A stretch of DNA of 64,000 nucleotides, taken from the NCBI RefSeq assembly GCF_900090195.1, contig NZ_LT607803.1, positions 2,976,001 through 3,040,000 on the forward strand, written 5' to 3'. This stretch comes from Variovorax sp. HW608 (lineage in GTDB: Bacteria > Pseudomonadota > Gammaproteobacteria > Burkholderiales > Burkholderiaceae_C). Every line of letters starts with the position of its first letter. Positions within the stretch are counted from its first letter, which is position 1. The notes under the pieces are model-generated. The model was not told the DNA's origin. It did not search any database and was given only the letters and a program-made list of their open reading frames with translations. Both the position numbers and the translations under genes were made by a program. This document shows, one piece after another, positions 1 through 9,254 of the stretch.

Positions 1-761
1 TTTTCGAGGAAGGCCCGCAGGCCCTCCTGCCCTTCGTCGCTCGCGCGGATGGCGGCGATGCGGCGCACGGTCTCATCGGAAAGCGCGGAATCGATCGGCC
101 GACCCGTGACATCGCGCAGCAATTGCTTGCATTCGCCGACGGCCGAGGGGCCCGCGGCGACGATGTTTTTGAGCACCTCGTCCACCTTGAGGTCCAGCGC
201 ATCGGCTGTCACCACCTCGTGCACGAGCCCCATGCGACGCGCCTCATCGGCCGGAAAGCGCTCCCCTGTCAGGAAGTAGCGCTGGGCCGCACGCGCTCCC
301 ATTGCTCGAATCACGTAGGGACTGATGGTGGCGGGAATCAGGCCGATCTTCACCTCGCTCAGGCAGAAGTGCGCGCCTTCCACCGCAATGGCTACATCGG
401 CCGCGGCCACAAGCCCCACGCCGCCCGCATACACGTCGCCCTGGATGCGCGCGATCACCGGCAGCCGGCTTTCGGACAAGGTGCGCAGCATGCGCGGCAG
501 GCCCGCCGCATCCTGCAGGTTCTGTTCAGGCGTGAACTCGGCGGCCCTTCGCATCCAATTGAGATTCGCGCCAGCACACAACGAGGGCCCACGGGCGCCC
601 AGCACCACGGCGCGCACGCCAGGCACCGCTTCGATCTCGGCAAAGGCGACACACAGTTCGCGGATGAACACTTCGTCAATGGCGTTGCGCATTTCCGGGC
701 GGTTCAACCAGATCCTCGCCACCGCGTCATCGATGGTCAGTTCGAGCGTCGTGAATTCCAT
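1..761 (-). CDS. Enoyl-CoA hydratase/isomerase (3' end beyond window)
   Basis: Crotonase-fold protein that would hydrate an enoyl-CoA. The reading frame starts at an ATG at 761 and runs off the window without a stop, so about 253 residues are visible. The crotonase oxyanion-hole signature is seen as LCAGANL near residue 65 and YAGGVGL near residue 115. It lies 31 bp downstream of the acyl-CoA carboxylase carboxyltransferase gene on the same strand. That pairing is typical of leucine/isovalerate (liu) operons, where the hydratase is methylglutaconyl-CoA hydratase. The exact substrate is inferred from context only, since other genes in this operon are not classical liu genes. Confidence 0.85.
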   Translation of the reverse strand, partial: MEFTTLELTIDDAVARIWLNRPEMRNAIDEVFIRELCVAFAEIEAVPGVRAVVLGARGPSLCAGANLNWMRRAAEFTPEQNLQDAAGLPRMLRTLSESRLPVIARIQGDVYAGGVGLVAAADVAIAVEGAHFCLSEVKIGLIPATISPYVIRAMGARAAQRYFLTGERFPADEARRMGLVHEVVTADALDLKVDEVLKNIVAAGPSAVGECKQLLRDVTGRPIDSALSDETVRRIAAIRASDEGQEGLRAFLE

Positions 762-792
762 TCGGGCTTCCTTCCTTTTTGATCATTGCGCA

Positions 793-2400
793 CTACATGC
801 GGAAGACGCCGAACTTCGGCCCGGGGATCGGCGCATTGCGCGCAGCGGCCAGGCCCAGCGCCAGCACGCGGCGCGTGTCGGCGGGGTCGATGATGCCGTC
901 GTCCCACAAGCGCGCGGTGGCGTAGTAGGGATGGCCCTGCAGCTCGTACTGCTGGCGGATCGGCGCCTTGAAGGCTTCTTCCTCCTCCGCGCTCCATTGG
1001 CCGCCCTTGGCCTCGATGCCGTCGCGCTTGACGGTGGCGAGCACGCTCGCGGCCTGCTCGCCGCCCATCACGCTGATGCGCGCGTTCGGCCACATCCAGA
1101 GGAAGCGCGGCGAGTAGGCGCGGCCGCACATGCCGTAGTTGCCCGCGCCGAAGCTGCCGCCGATGATGATCGTGAACTTGGGCACGCTGGCGGTGGCCAC
1201 CGCCGTCACCATCTTGGCGCCGTGGCGTGCGATGCCTTCGTTCTCGTACTTGCGCCCGACCATGAAGCCGGTGATGTTCTGCAGGAAGACCAGCGGGATC
1301 TTGCGCTGGCAGCACAGCTCGATGAAGTGCGCGCCCTTCTGCGCCGATTCGGAGAACAGGATGCCGTTGTTGGCGACGATGCCCACCGGCATGCCCTCGA
1401 TCTCGGCGAAGCCGCAGACCAGCGTGTTGCCGTAGCGCGCCTTGAACTCGTGGAACTCGCTGCCGTCGACGATGCGCGCGATGATCTCGCGCACATCGAA
1501 GGGCTTGCGGGTGTCGACGGGGATCACGCCATAGAGTTCCTCCGCGGGGTAGGCGGGGGCGCTGACCACAGAAGGACCGGGCGCTTGCGCCCGGTTGGCA
1601 CCCAGATTCGCGATCGCGGTGCGCGCCAGCGCCAGCGCATGCAGGTCGTTCTGCGCCAGGTGGTCGGCCACGCCCGACAGTCGCGTGTGCACGTCGCCGC
1701 CGCCCAGGTCTTCGGCCGTCACCACCTCGCCGGTCGCCGCCTTCACCAGCGGCGGGCCACCCAGGAAGATGGTGCCCTGGTTCTTGACGATGATGCTTTC
1801 GTCGCTCATCGCCGGCACATACGCGCCGCCCGCGGTGCACGAACCCATCACCACCGCGATCTGCGCGATGCCCTGCGCGCTCATGTTCGCCTGGTTGTAG
1901 AAGATGCGGCCGAAGTGCTCGCGGTCCGGAAACACCTCATCCTGGTTCGGCAGGTTCGCGCCGCCGGAGTCGACGAGGTAGATGCACGGCAGGCGGTTCT
2001 GCTCGGCGATCTCCTGCGCGCGCAGGTGCTTCTTGACGGTCATCGGGTAGTAGGTGCCGCCCTTCACCGTCGCGTCGTTGCACACGATCATGCAGTCCAC
2101 GCCGCTCACGCGGCCGATGCCGGCAATCAGGCCCGCGCCGGGCGCCGCGCCGTGGTACATCGCGTGCGCGGCGAGCGGGGAGATTTCCAGGAAGGGCGTG
2201 CCGGGGTCGAGCAGTTGCGCGACGCGCTCGCGCGGCAGCAGCTTGCCGCGTGCGGTGTGCTTGCTGCGCGCGGCCTCGCCGCCGCCGGCTTCCACTTTGG
2301 CGAACTGGGCGTGCAGGTCGTCGACCAGGGCGCGCATGGCTTGCGCATTGGCCTGGAATTCCTCAGAGCGTGTGTTCAGTTTCGTTGTCAGTGCCGTCAT
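793..2400 (-). CDS. Acyl-CoA carboxylase carboxyltransferase (beta) subunit, methylcrotonoyl-CoA carboxylase type
   Basis: Carboxyltransferase half of a biotin-dependent acyl-CoA carboxylase, 535 residues from the ATG at 2400; a TTG at 2412 is also in frame. It has the two crotonase-like carboxyltransferase halves: [14 protein letters not shown] and [13 protein letters not shown] in the N half, and [15 protein letters not shown] with [11 protein letters not shown] in the C half. Length and motifs fit the methylcrotonoyl-CoA carboxylase beta subunit (LiuB/MccB) better than propionyl-CoA carboxylase. The biotin-carrying alpha subunit is not upstream and may lie beyond position 1. It sits in the minus-strand operon between the Bug receptor and the enoyl-CoA hydratase. 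Confidence 0.88.
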   Translation of the reverse strand: MTALTTKLNTRSEEFQANAQAMRALVDDLHAQFAKVEAGGGEAARSKHTARGKLLPRERVAQLLDPGTPFLEISPLAAHAMYHGAAPGAGLIAGIGRVSGVDCMIVCNDATVKGGTYYPMTVKKHLRAQEIAEQNRLPCIYLVDSGGANLPNQDEVFPDREHFGRIFYNQANMSAQGIAQIAVVMGSCTAGGAYVPAMSDESIIVKNQGTIFLGGPPLVKAATGEVVTAEDLGGGDVHTRLSGVADHLAQNDLHALALARTAIANLGANRAQAPGPSVVSAPAYPAEELYGVIPVDTRKPFDVREIIARIVDGSEFHEFKARYGNTLVCGFAEIEGMPVGIVANNGILFSESAQKGAHFIELCCQRKIPLVFLQNITGFMVGRKYENEGIARHGAKMVTAVATASVPKFTIIIGGSFGAGNYGMCGRAYSPRFLWMWPNARISVMGGEQAASVLATVKRDGIEAKGGQWSAEEEEAFKAPIRQQYELQGHPYYATARLWDDGIIDPADTRRVLALGLAAARNAPIPGPKFGVFRM

Positions 2401-2442
2401 GCCGGGATTCAAGAGTGTCTCAGGAAGGGAAGGTCGCGCGGC

Positions 2443-3405
2443 TCACTCGAGTTTCATTCCGACGCTCTTGATGAGAGGTCCCCACTTCTCCCGTTCGCTG
2501 CGCGCGAAGCGGTCCAGACCGTCCGGCGTTCCACCGGCGGTTTCGTGGCCAAGTTCCAGGAGTCGCTGCCGCGCTTCGGGCAGCGCCAGGATCTTGACGA
2601 TCTCCGCATTGAGTTTCTGAACGATCGCCGCAGGCGTCCCATGGGGCGCATAGAGTCCGTTCCACGCGACGACCTCGAATCCCTCCAACCCCTGGCTGGC
2701 CGCGGGCCGCGCGCCCGGCAGAAGCGCCGAGTCCTTGAGCGACGTCACCGCCAGCGCCTTGAGCTTGCCGTTCGCGACGAAGGGACGCGCCGCGCTCGCC
2801 GTATCGATGCCGACCAGCACCTGTCCACCCATGAGATCGGTCATGGACGTGCCGGATCCCTTGTACGGAACGGACCGCATGACAACGCCGCTCTGCTTCT
2901 GGATGAGCTCCAGCACCAGTCGCGACGTCGTGCTCGGCAGGCCGACGTTGACGACATCGGGCCGCGCCTTCGCGTCCGCCAGCAGGTCAGCCATGTTCTT
3001 GTAGGGCGCGTTCGGATTCGCGAGGATGACCATGGGGAAGGTGCTCACCAGTGCCACCGGCTCGAAGTCTTTCTCCGGATCAAACGGAATGGATGGATAG
3101 AGAAACTGGTTGAGCACATGGGTTCCGTTGGTTCCCATGAGCAGGGTATAGCCGTCGGGAGCGGCGCGCGCCACCTCGGCGGCGCCGATGTTTCCGCCCG
3201 CGCCCGCGCGGTTCTCGATCACCAGGGGTTGGCCGAGTCCGCGGCCCAAATGCTCGGCCAGGTAGCGGGTTGCAACATCAGTGCCCTGCCCGGCCTGATA
3301 GGGAACAATGATCCGTATTGGTTTGGTGGGATAGGCCTGGGCCGAGACGAGGGATGAGCTCAAGAGCGCGACCAGCGCAATCAAGATGCTAACGATCCGT
3401 TCCAT
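2443..3405 (-). CDS. Bug/TctC-family periplasmic solute-binding receptor
   Basis: Extracytoplasmic binding protein of the tripartite tricarboxylate transporter family, 320 residues. An N-terminal signal peptide (about 22 residues, ending SAQA) is followed by the family hallmark YPTKPIRIIVPYQAGQGTD; further family motifs are ENRAGAGGNIGA and YTLLMGTNGTHV. A strong AGGAGA ribosome site lies 8 bp before the ATG. Such receptors are very numerous in Burkholderiales and are usually encoded away from the TctAB membrane partners; a TctB-TctA pair occurs far away at 61401-63411. Placement inside the CoA-catabolic operon suggests it captures the operon's carboxylate substrate. Confidence 0.93.
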   Translation of the reverse strand: MERIVSILIALVALLSSSLVSAQAYPTKPIRIIVPYQAGQGTDVATRYLAEHLGRGLGQPLVIENRAGAGGNIGAAEVARAAPDGYTLLMGTNGTHVLNQFLYPSIPFDPEKDFEPVALVSTFPMVILANPNAPYKNMADLLADAKARPDVVNVGLPSTTSRLVLELIQKQSGVVMRSVPYKGSGTSMTDLMGGQVLVGIDTASAARPFVANGKLKALAVTSLKDSALLPGARPAASQGLEGFEVVAWNGLYAPHGTPAAIVQKLNAEIVKILALPEARQRLLELGHETAGGTPDGLDRFARSEREKWGPLIKSVGMKLE

Positions 3406-3449
3406 TGCATAGTCTCCTTATATTGGCTGTTTGCGCGGTCGCCCTTGCT

Positions 3450-4670
3450 TCAGGGCGCCGCTTCCGGGCAGACGTTGATGGCCATCAGGTGGCTGATCCG
3501 TCGTTGATCGAATCCCGCCTCTTCAAGAACCTCTTGCACGTGCTGGCCGAAGCGCGGCGGAGTTCGACCGGGCCGGCCCGGTGTTCGCGAAAGTCGAACC
3601 GGTACACCGATGCCCTTGTAGCCATCGATGCTCAGGCTCATGCCGCGATGCACCGCGTGCGCCTGCGAGAAGGCTTCGGGCACGGTGTGCACGGGGCCGA
3701 CCGGCACGCCGCTTCGCATCAGCGCGCCGCACACCGCTTCCCGCTTCCATCCAGCAAGCACAGCTTCGATCTGCCGCTGCAGTTCGTCACGATGCTGGAG
3801 GCGCGCGGCATTGGTCGCGAAACGCGGATCGCCCACAAGCCCTTGAAGGTCCACGACTGCGCAGAATTTGGCGAACTGGCGGTCATTGAGAATCCCGAGA
3901 AAGACCTGCCCGTCCTCGCACTGGAACTTGTCGTAAGGCGCGATGTTCGGATGCGCGCTGCCGAGCAGGCCGGGAACCTGGTTCGAGTGCATCCAGTTCG
4001 CGCCATGCGGCACCAGCAAGCTCAACGCGGTGTCGAACAGCGTCGCTTCCACCCGTTGGCCAAGGCCCGTTCGATCGCGGTGGTGCAACGCGAGCAGGAT
4101 GCCGGTCAGCGCCGCGTAGCCCGTCAGGTGATCGACGATCGGAACGCCCATGCGGGTCGGGCCCGACGCGGGGTCGCCATTGACGCTCATGAGGCCGCAC
4201 ATGGCTTGCAGCACGGCGTCGTAGCCAGGCAGACCGCCGAGCGGACCATCGGCCCCGAACCCGGAGATCGAGCAGTAGATGAGGCCGGGGAACCTCGGCT
4301 TCAGCTCGTCCTCGAAGTCCATCCCCCAGCGCTGCATGGTGCCGGGAACGAAGTTCTCGATGAGCACGTCGGCGTCCTGCAGAAGGCTCAGGAGCGTCTC
4401 GCGGCCTTCGAGGTGCGCGAGGTTCAACGCGATTCCGCGCTTGCCCCGGTTGACCGCCGTGAAGTAGGCCGCGTCGCCGTCGTCGTTAAACGGCGGTCCG
4501 AGTGTCCGCGTCTCGTCGCCTGTGGGCGGCTCGATCTTGATCACATTGGCGCCATGATCGGAAAGCATCTGGGTGCACAAAGGACCCGCCAGGACCCTAG
4601 ACAGGTCGATGACCCGCAGTCCTGCTAGCGCACCGTGCACGCTGGCGCTTCGCCTTAAAGTATTTGGCAT
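3450..4670 (-). CDS. CaiB/BaiF family (class III) CoA-transferase
   Basis: Would move CoA between carboxylic acids, 406 residues, full family length. The N-terminal motif VIDLSRVLAGPLCTQMLSDH and the KIEPPTGDETR block are typical. The catalytic aspartate is expected in GLPGYDAVLQA near residue 160, and the SISGFG loop precedes it. It is 44 bp upstream of the Bug receptor gene and downstream of the MaoC-type gene, all on the minus strand, so cotranscription is likely. No strong Shine-Dalgarno sequence precedes the ATG. The substrate is unknown. Confidence 0.9.
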   Translation of the reverse strand: MPNTLRRSASVHGALAGLRVIDLSRVLAGPLCTQMLSDHGANVIKIEPPTGDETRTLGPPFNDDGDAAYFTAVNRGKRGIALNLAHLEGRETLLSLLQDADVLIENFVPGTMQRWGMDFEDELKPRFPGLIYCSISGFGADGPLGGLPGYDAVLQAMCGLMSVNGDPASGPTRMGVPIVDHLTGYAALTGILLALHHRDRTGLGQRVEATLFDTALSLLVPHGANWMHSNQVPGLLGSAHPNIAPYDKFQCEDGQVFLGILNDRQFAKFCAVVDLQGLVGDPRFATNAARLQHRDELQRQIEAVLAGWKREAVCGALMRSGVPVGPVHTVPEAFSQAHAVHRGMSLSIDGYKGIGVPVRLSRTPGRPGRTPPRFGQHVQEVLEEAGFDQRRISHLMAINVCPEAAP

Positions 4671-4769
4671 AGCTAATCCGGAAGGAACCGCCTTGGCGAA
4701 TTTACGCGGGCCAAGCGCCAGGCGGTGCCGATGTGCTGCCCAGCCTGCGCCCCGGTGGGGCGAGGCGAC

Positions 4770-5909
4770 TCAACCGCGCGCGGGCAACTCCACGATGCCC
4801 GAGCCGATCGCCGACAGTTCGTCGTCCTGGTTGTGCGCCTCCTGGGAAATTTCCACGAGGTGGCGGCCGTTCTCGACGAACTTGCGCTTGACGTAGCCCT
4901 TGATGAACAGCATGTCGCCCTCGGGGTTGTGGCGGCGGATCTTGCAGTGCGCCTTGCGCAGGAAGCCGTCGTCGCCCATCCAGTTGGTCAGGTGATGCGT
5001 GAGCCACGAAGTGCGCTCCGGCCCATAGTCGTACGCGCCGGGAGCGCCGACTTCGAGCGCGAAGTCCTCTTCCCAGTGCACGCGTTCCGGCACGTCCGAA
5101 ATGCCGAAGCGGTTCGTGATGCCGACACCGGGGTGCGCGTCGATGAGCTTCCACGCCAGCTTGTTGGCCCGGATGTAGAGCCCGCCCCAGCCTTGGGCAT
5201 AGGCGATGAAGCCGGTCACCGTCATCGGGCCCTTGAACATCACCGGGAGCGCCTCGCCTTCCTTCACGTCTTCCCAGTAGCGAGGCGTGCTGCCGCGAAC
5301 TTCTTCCTTGGCGTAGAGCTTGTAGGCCTCCTGGATCTCCTCGGTCGAGTAGCGGCGCGGCGCACGGGCACGCACTTCCTTGTACTTGCTGCCCTGCTCG
5401 CGCGCATGATCGCGCTCGGTGCGGAAGCACCAGCTGTCCGCCTCGGCCACCTTGTCGCCTTCCTGGTTGAAGAAGTCGACGTGATAGATCTGCTGCACCG
5501 CGCGGCCGGCAAAGCGGGTCTCGTGCTCGATCAGGTCCTTCAGGTAGGCCTCGGTCCGGATGGTGTCGTTGCGATGGACCGGTTTGTGCCATTCCCAGTC
5601 GGCGCCCGACCACATGGCGTGCACGCCCGGCAGGCCGCCCACATAGCCCGAGACGATCCGGCTCGTCGAGAACAGAAAGCTCGGCAGCGCGACGATGCCG
5701 CCGTACTTCGTCTTCGCGGCGTAGTCCGGATCACACCACAGCGGGTTGTCGTCGCCGATACCGTGCGCATAGTGGCGGATGTTGTCGCGCGTCGCCTCGT
5801 AGCACCATGGCTCGGCCGTCGCGCCAATCTTCAGGCCGATGCGCTCACGCAGCTCGTCCAGGCCGTTGTCGGTGATCTTCGGGAAGGTTCTTTCGGTGGT
5901 GGTGGACAT
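4770..5909 (-). CDS. MaoC-like / double hot-dog acyl-CoA dehydratase family protein
   Basis: Protein of 379 residues from the ATG at 5909, preceded by AGGAGAC. The N half contains a MaoC-like region with YAHGIGDDNPLWCDPDYAA, and a second hot-dog-like half runs from about residue 210. This N+C arrangement fits the hydratase/dehydratase family acting on CoA thioesters. The same frame stays open upstream to 6818, but that stretch is antisense-like shadow of the CoA-ligase gene, and the ATG at 5909 is the start with a real ribosome site. It lies 29 bp downstream of the CoA-ligase. Function is inferred from fold and context; the substrate is unknown. Confidence 0.82.
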   Translation of the reverse strand: MSTTTERTFPKITDNGLDELRERIGLKIGATAEPWCYEATRDNIRHYAHGIGDDNPLWCDPDYAAKTKYGGIVALPSFLFSTSRIVSGYVGGLPGVHAMWSGADWEWHKPVHRNDTIRTEAYLKDLIEHETRFAGRAVQQIYHVDFFNQEGDKVAEADSWCFRTERDHAREQGSKYKEVRARAPRRYSTEEIQEAYKLYAKEEVRGSTPRYWEDVKEGEALPVMFKGPMTVTGFIAYAQGWGGLYIRANKLAWKLIDAHPGVGITNRFGISDVPERVHWEEDFALEVGAPGAYDYGPERTSWLTHHLTNWMGDDGFLRKAHCKIRRHNPEGDMLFIKGYVKRKFVENGRHLVEISQEAHNQDDELSAIGSGIVELPARG

Positions 5910-5938
5910 GCCGTCTCCTGTTGAAAAAAATTGGGGGA

Positions 5939-7498
5939 TTACGAATGGGCGGAAGCGACGGCGGCTTCTTGCTCGCGCAGCTTCTTCCGGTGGATCTTTC
6001 CGGCGGGCGTCTTCGGCAGTTCGGCGACGAACGCGACCTGCCGCGGGTACTCGTGCTGGCTCAGGCGCGTGCGGACCGCGTCCTGGATCTCCTCGATGAA
6101 TTTCTCGCCCGCGGGCCGGTCCGAGACCACGAAGGCCTTGACGATCAGTCCGCGCAGCGCGTCCGGCACGCCGATGGCTGCGGCTTCCTTCACGTCGGGG
6201 TGCTTGAGGATCGCGTCCTCGACTTCCACCGCACCGATCGTCCAGCCGGCCGAGATGATCACGTCGTCCGCGCGGCCTCCGTGCCAGAAATACCCGTCCT
6301 CGTCGACGCGTCCAAGGTCCTTCGTCGGGACCCATTCGCCACGGCGCCAGAGCTTTAGCTCGCCGGTCACGCCGGGGGCGCAAGGGTTGCCGTCGATGTC
6401 GTGCACCTCGACGCGAAGGCCGGGGATCGGCTTTCCGAGCGATCCCGACTTGACCGGGAAGTCCGGTGCACCGGGATAGGACACCAGGCACACGCCGATC
6501 TCGGTCGTGCCGTACATGCTGCAGGCCTTGTGACCGAAGGTCGCCTCGATGAACGCGGCGGTCTCGCTGTCGATCGGCTCGCCGGTGAACGACACCTTGT
6601 CGAGGACGTAGCGGTGCTTCGATGCGGCACCCGAGTTGCGCATCATCCGGTAGTGTGTCGCCGCGGCCGAGAGATTGTTGAATCGGTGCGTCTCCAGCGC
6701 CTGCAACAGCCGCTCGCCGTTGAACCTGCCGGCGTAGGCGCCGATCGTGACGCCCATCGCGAGCGGCGCCAGCGTTCCGTGCCAGAGCCCATGCCCCCAG
6801 GCCGGTGACGAAGGACACATGAAGCGGTCGCCCGGCCGCACGCCCGTTCCGTACAACGCCGCAAGCATCAGCGTGACGATTGCGCGATGCGTGTGTTTGA
6901 CCGCGTCCGGCAATTCCCTCGTGGTTCCGGATGTGTACTGAAAGATCGCAAGGTCGTCGGCCCGGGTGTTGACCTCGAACCGCGGCGCAAGGCGATCGAG
7001 CGAAGCAATGAACGCCTCATCCGCGACGACCACCTTGAGGTCATCGCCCGCCGGTACGACCTCTGCCTTCTCGTGGTTCGTCACGAGCAGCCTGGGCTTG
7101 CAGTCCTGCACCCGAAGGCGGATGCCGTCCGGACCGAAGAGCGTGAAGAGCGGGACCGCGATGGCACCCATCTTCATCGCGCCGAAGATCGCCACGTAGA
7201 ACGCCAGCGACGGCTCGAGCATCACGGCGACGCGGTCGCCGGGCTGGATGCCCAGCTCCACGAGGAAGTGGGCGAAGCGCGACGAGCCCTCCGAGATCTG
7301 CCGGAAGCTCAGCGCTTCGTCCCCGCCGTTGGCCCGCACGAGGACAACCGCTTCGTTGTCTCCCTCCACATGGCGATCGATGCACTCGTGCGCAATGTTC
7401 ATGCGCTGCGCGTCGCCATCGAACAGCTCCCACAGGCCCGCGGTGCTGCAGTGCGCTTGCGCATTCGCGTAGGAGGTGAACTGCGTCAGTTTCGTCAT
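5939..7498 (-). CDS. AMP-dependent acyl-CoA synthetase/ligase
   Basis: Adenylate-forming CoA ligase, 519 residues. The P-loop-like signature FQYTSGTTRELPDAVKH is near residue 192, the adenine-binding block SMYGTTEIGV near 325, the hinge and gate region DDVIISAGW near 420, and the C-terminal catalytic lysine in PKTPAGKIHRKKL near 505. The TTRELPDAVKH form resembles medium-chain/benzoate-type synthetases rather than long-chain FadD. It is the first gene of the minus-strand operon running down to position 1 and is divergent from an IclR regulator, which probably controls it. Confidence 0.9.
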   Translation of the reverse strand: MTKLTQFTSYANAQAHCSTAGLWELFDGDAQRMNIAHECIDRHVEGDNEAVVLVRANGGDEALSFRQISEGSSRFAHFLVELGIQPGDRVAVMLEPSLAFYVAIFGAMKMGAIAVPLFTLFGPDGIRLRVQDCKPRLLVTNHEKAEVVPAGDDLKVVVADEAFIASLDRLAPRFEVNTRADDLAIFQYTSGTTRELPDAVKHTHRAIVTLMLAALYGTGVRPGDRFMCPSSPAWGHGLWHGTLAPLAMGVTIGAYAGRFNGERLLQALETHRFNNLSAAATHYRMMRNSGAASKHRYVLDKVSFTGEPIDSETAAFIEATFGHKACSMYGTTEIGVCLVSYPGAPDFPVKSGSLGKPIPGLRVEVHDIDGNPCAPGVTGELKLWRRGEWVPTKDLGRVDEDGYFWHGGRADDVIISAGWTIGAVEVEDAILKHPDVKEAAAIGVPDALRGLIVKAFVVSDRPAGEKFIEEIQDAVRTRLSQHEYPRQVAFVAELPKTPAGKIHRKKLREQEAAVASAHS

Positions 7499-7540
7499 CG
7501 CTGTCTCTCGTTGCTCGTGATGGAGAGACTTTGCGCGTCC

Positions 7541-7600
7541 GCGTTGTAATTGTCAATAGCGTCTATAACTTGTCTATATACAATTTCGACAGCCAGGTCT
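7541..7600. promoter_or_regulatory. Candidate divergent promoter/operator region for the IclR-controlled operon
   Basis: The 191-bp space between the CoA-ligase gene and the IclR gene contains an AT-rich stretch unlike its GC-rich neighbours. It includes AATTGT and ACAATT arms in inverted orientation about 27 bp apart and a TATAAC box. IclR proteins usually bind such short palindromes in the intergenic region they share with their target operon. The assignment as operator is inference. Confidence 0.35.
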
Positions 7601-7689
7601 CACTCGCATGCCAGACACCCGAAAGCCGACGCGAATGTGCGCGAGACAAAGCGTCGTATGCTTCGCCAACCTTGTGATCCGCCCTTCCC

Positions 7690-8469
7690 ATGCCTGTCGC
7701 AGCACCCACGCCTCCGCCCGTCAAGGGTCCCCGCGTTCGCCCCGTACCCGCGGTCTCGCGCGCTCTCGCCATCCTTCGGTTGCTAGCCGCAAGCTCCGAG
7801 CCGATGTCGCTCAAGACGATCTCGGAGCAACTCGATCTGGTGACGAGCACATGCCTCCACATCCTTCGTGTCCTGGTCGAAGAAGGAATGGTCAGGCTCG
7901 AGCCAGGGACGAAGCGATACAGCCTCGATATCGGCGTGTTGTCCCTGGCGCGCAGCGTGGTCGAGAACAATCCCTTCTCTGCGCGCCTGCAAGGCGCACT
8001 CGACCGGATTGCCGAGCAATGGAACGTCACCACGATCGGGATGAAAGTCTCGGGCCTTGAGGACCTCGTGGTGCTCGCCCTGGCCAGGTCAAGAGGACCG
8101 TTTCGCCTGTATGTGGAAGTCGGCAGCAGGGTGCCCGCTCTTACCAGCGCAACAGGGCGAATCATCGCGCACTATTCCGGCCTGACCGACAGCGAACTCG
8201 CACGCCGCTTCAAGTCATTGAACTGGGAGAATCCACCTTCGTTCGAGACGTGGCTGAAGGAAGTGAAGTCGGTCCAGCGAAAGGGGTTCGCAGTCGATCG
8301 AGGCAACTACATCAGCGGCATCTCAGTGCTGGCCGTTCCCATCCTTGATGCGCAGCGTCGCGTTACTCACGCTGTAGCCGCGCTGGGCATGGCCGACACG
8401 TTGACCGCGTCGACCTTGCAAGCGCTCGCGGCAGACATGCAGGCCGAGTCCGCCGCTTTGGCACAGTGA
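7690..8469 (+). CDS. IclR-family transcriptional regulator
   Basis: Regulator of 259 residues. An N-terminal winged helix (PVSRALAILRLLAASSEPMS, then the recognition region TSTCLHILRVLVEEGMV) is followed by the IclR effector domain, with VPALTSATGRIIAHY and the C-terminal GISVLAVPILDAQ block. It is divergent from the acyl-CoA catabolic operon at 1-7498 and is followed after about 30 bp by a PaaI thioesterase gene. The likely job is effector-dependent control of both. Confidence 0.9.
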   Translation: MPVAAPTPPPVKGPRVRPVPAVSRALAILRLLAASSEPMSLKTISEQLDLVTSTCLHILRVLVEEGMVRLEPGTKRYSLDIGVLSLARSVVENNPFSARLQGALDRIAEQWNVTTIGMKVSGLEDLVVLALARSRGPFRLYVEVGSRVPALTSATGRIIAHYSGLTDSELARRFKSLNWENPPSFETWLKEVKSVQRKGFAVDRGNYISGISVLAVPILDAQRRVTHAVAALGMADTLTASTLQALAADMQAESAALAQ

Positions 8470-8503
8470 CAAAGAGTTGTCGTCGAGAGCGAGTGTGAAC
8501 GAT

Positions 8504-8929
8504 ATGACCGAGCGAGTCGAGGCGCTGCAACTCGCCGGCTGGAAGCAACGCTCACTGGGCGGGTTCGCGGACCGCTTCGGTCCTCTTTGGACCAGAAAGG
8601 AGAATGACGGCTGGGCCTACGGCATCCTCGCAACACAAGAGCATCTGAATCCGGCGGGCTTCGTCCACGGCGGCGGGCTGTGCGCGCTCTTCGATCACGT
8701 CGTGAGTGCCGTCGCTTGGGAGGCCGTGGGTCGGCGTGCATGCGTGACGGTTCAGCTCAGCACGCAGTTCCTCGCTGCAGCGCGCGAAGGGCAGTTCCTG
8801 GAAGCCCGTGGTCGGGTCACGAGGACAACGAACACATTGGTGTTCGTCGATGGAACGATCGAGTCGGAGAAGACCGAACTGCTTCGTGGCTCGAGCGTAC
8901 AGAAGATTGTTGTCCAGGCCGAACTTTGA
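8504..8929 (+). CDS. PaaI-family hot-dog thioesterase
   Basis: Small hot-dog fold protein, 141 residues from the ATG at 8504; in-frame GTG at 8495 and TTG at 8477 are possible earlier starts, and GTG has a GAGAG 5 bp upstream. The PaaI signature NPAGFVHGGGLCALFDH places the catalytic loop near residue 50. Such enzymes hydrolyse (aryl)acyl-CoA to free CoA when a CoA pathway stalls. Position directly behind the IclR gene suggests it services the divergent CoA operon. Confidence 0.85.
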   Translation: MTERVEALQLAGWKQRSLGGFADRFGPLWTRKENDGWAYGILATQEHLNPAGFVHGGGLCALFDHVVSAVAWEAVGRRACVTVQLSTQFLAAAREGQFLEARGRVTRTTNTLVFVDGTIESEKTELLRGSSVQKIVVQAEL

Positions 8930-8988
8930 GCTGCGAATGAGCGCAAGGGCTTGATCTTGCTGCGTTTATTCAGCAAGGCGCGGGGGGT

Positions 8989-9085
8989 TTACTGGGTACA
9001 GGCAGGCTTGACGCCGAGCAGCTTGAAGGCCTTGTCCTGCAGCGGCGTGGGCCGCGTGGTGATGACGATCTTAGTGTTGGGGCGC
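8989..9085 (-). pseudogene. C-terminal scrap of a transposase (family uncertain)
   Basis: On the minus strand a short open stretch ends at a TAA at 8991-8989 and reads KIVITTRPTPLQDKAFKLLG shortly before the stop. Endings of the type RPTP-Q-x-x-x-F-x-LLG occur at the C termini of some DDE transposases, IS1634-like ones among them. Only about 30 residues remain and nothing upstream continues the frame, so it is a remnant. Family assignment is tentative. Confidence 0.35.
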
Positions 9086-9254
9086 GTTAATTCCGCTAGC
9101 CAGGATCATTTATTGCTAGGGAGTGGCCAAATCGGAGGCGGTCGTCAGGCCGACCCGCGGGTGCGACGATCGCGCTCTTCAAACTGTTGAGCGGAGCTGC
9201 CCACGCGAATCACGATTCAGGCGGTTGTCGACCGTGGCGACCGCGCGCCACCAG

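Noticed and set aside
325..3357. Long plus-strand open frame of about 1010 codons opposite the catabolic operon
   Set aside because: It is antisense to three well-supported genes, is rich in His/Arg/Ala/Asp as expected for a GC-rich shadow frame and has no domain signature.
5910..6818. Upstream extension of the MaoC-type frame into the CoA-ligase gene
   Set aside because: The extension lies in another frame of the CoA-ligase gene, which is a complete, well-conserved protein, and the ATG at 5909 has a proper ribosome site.
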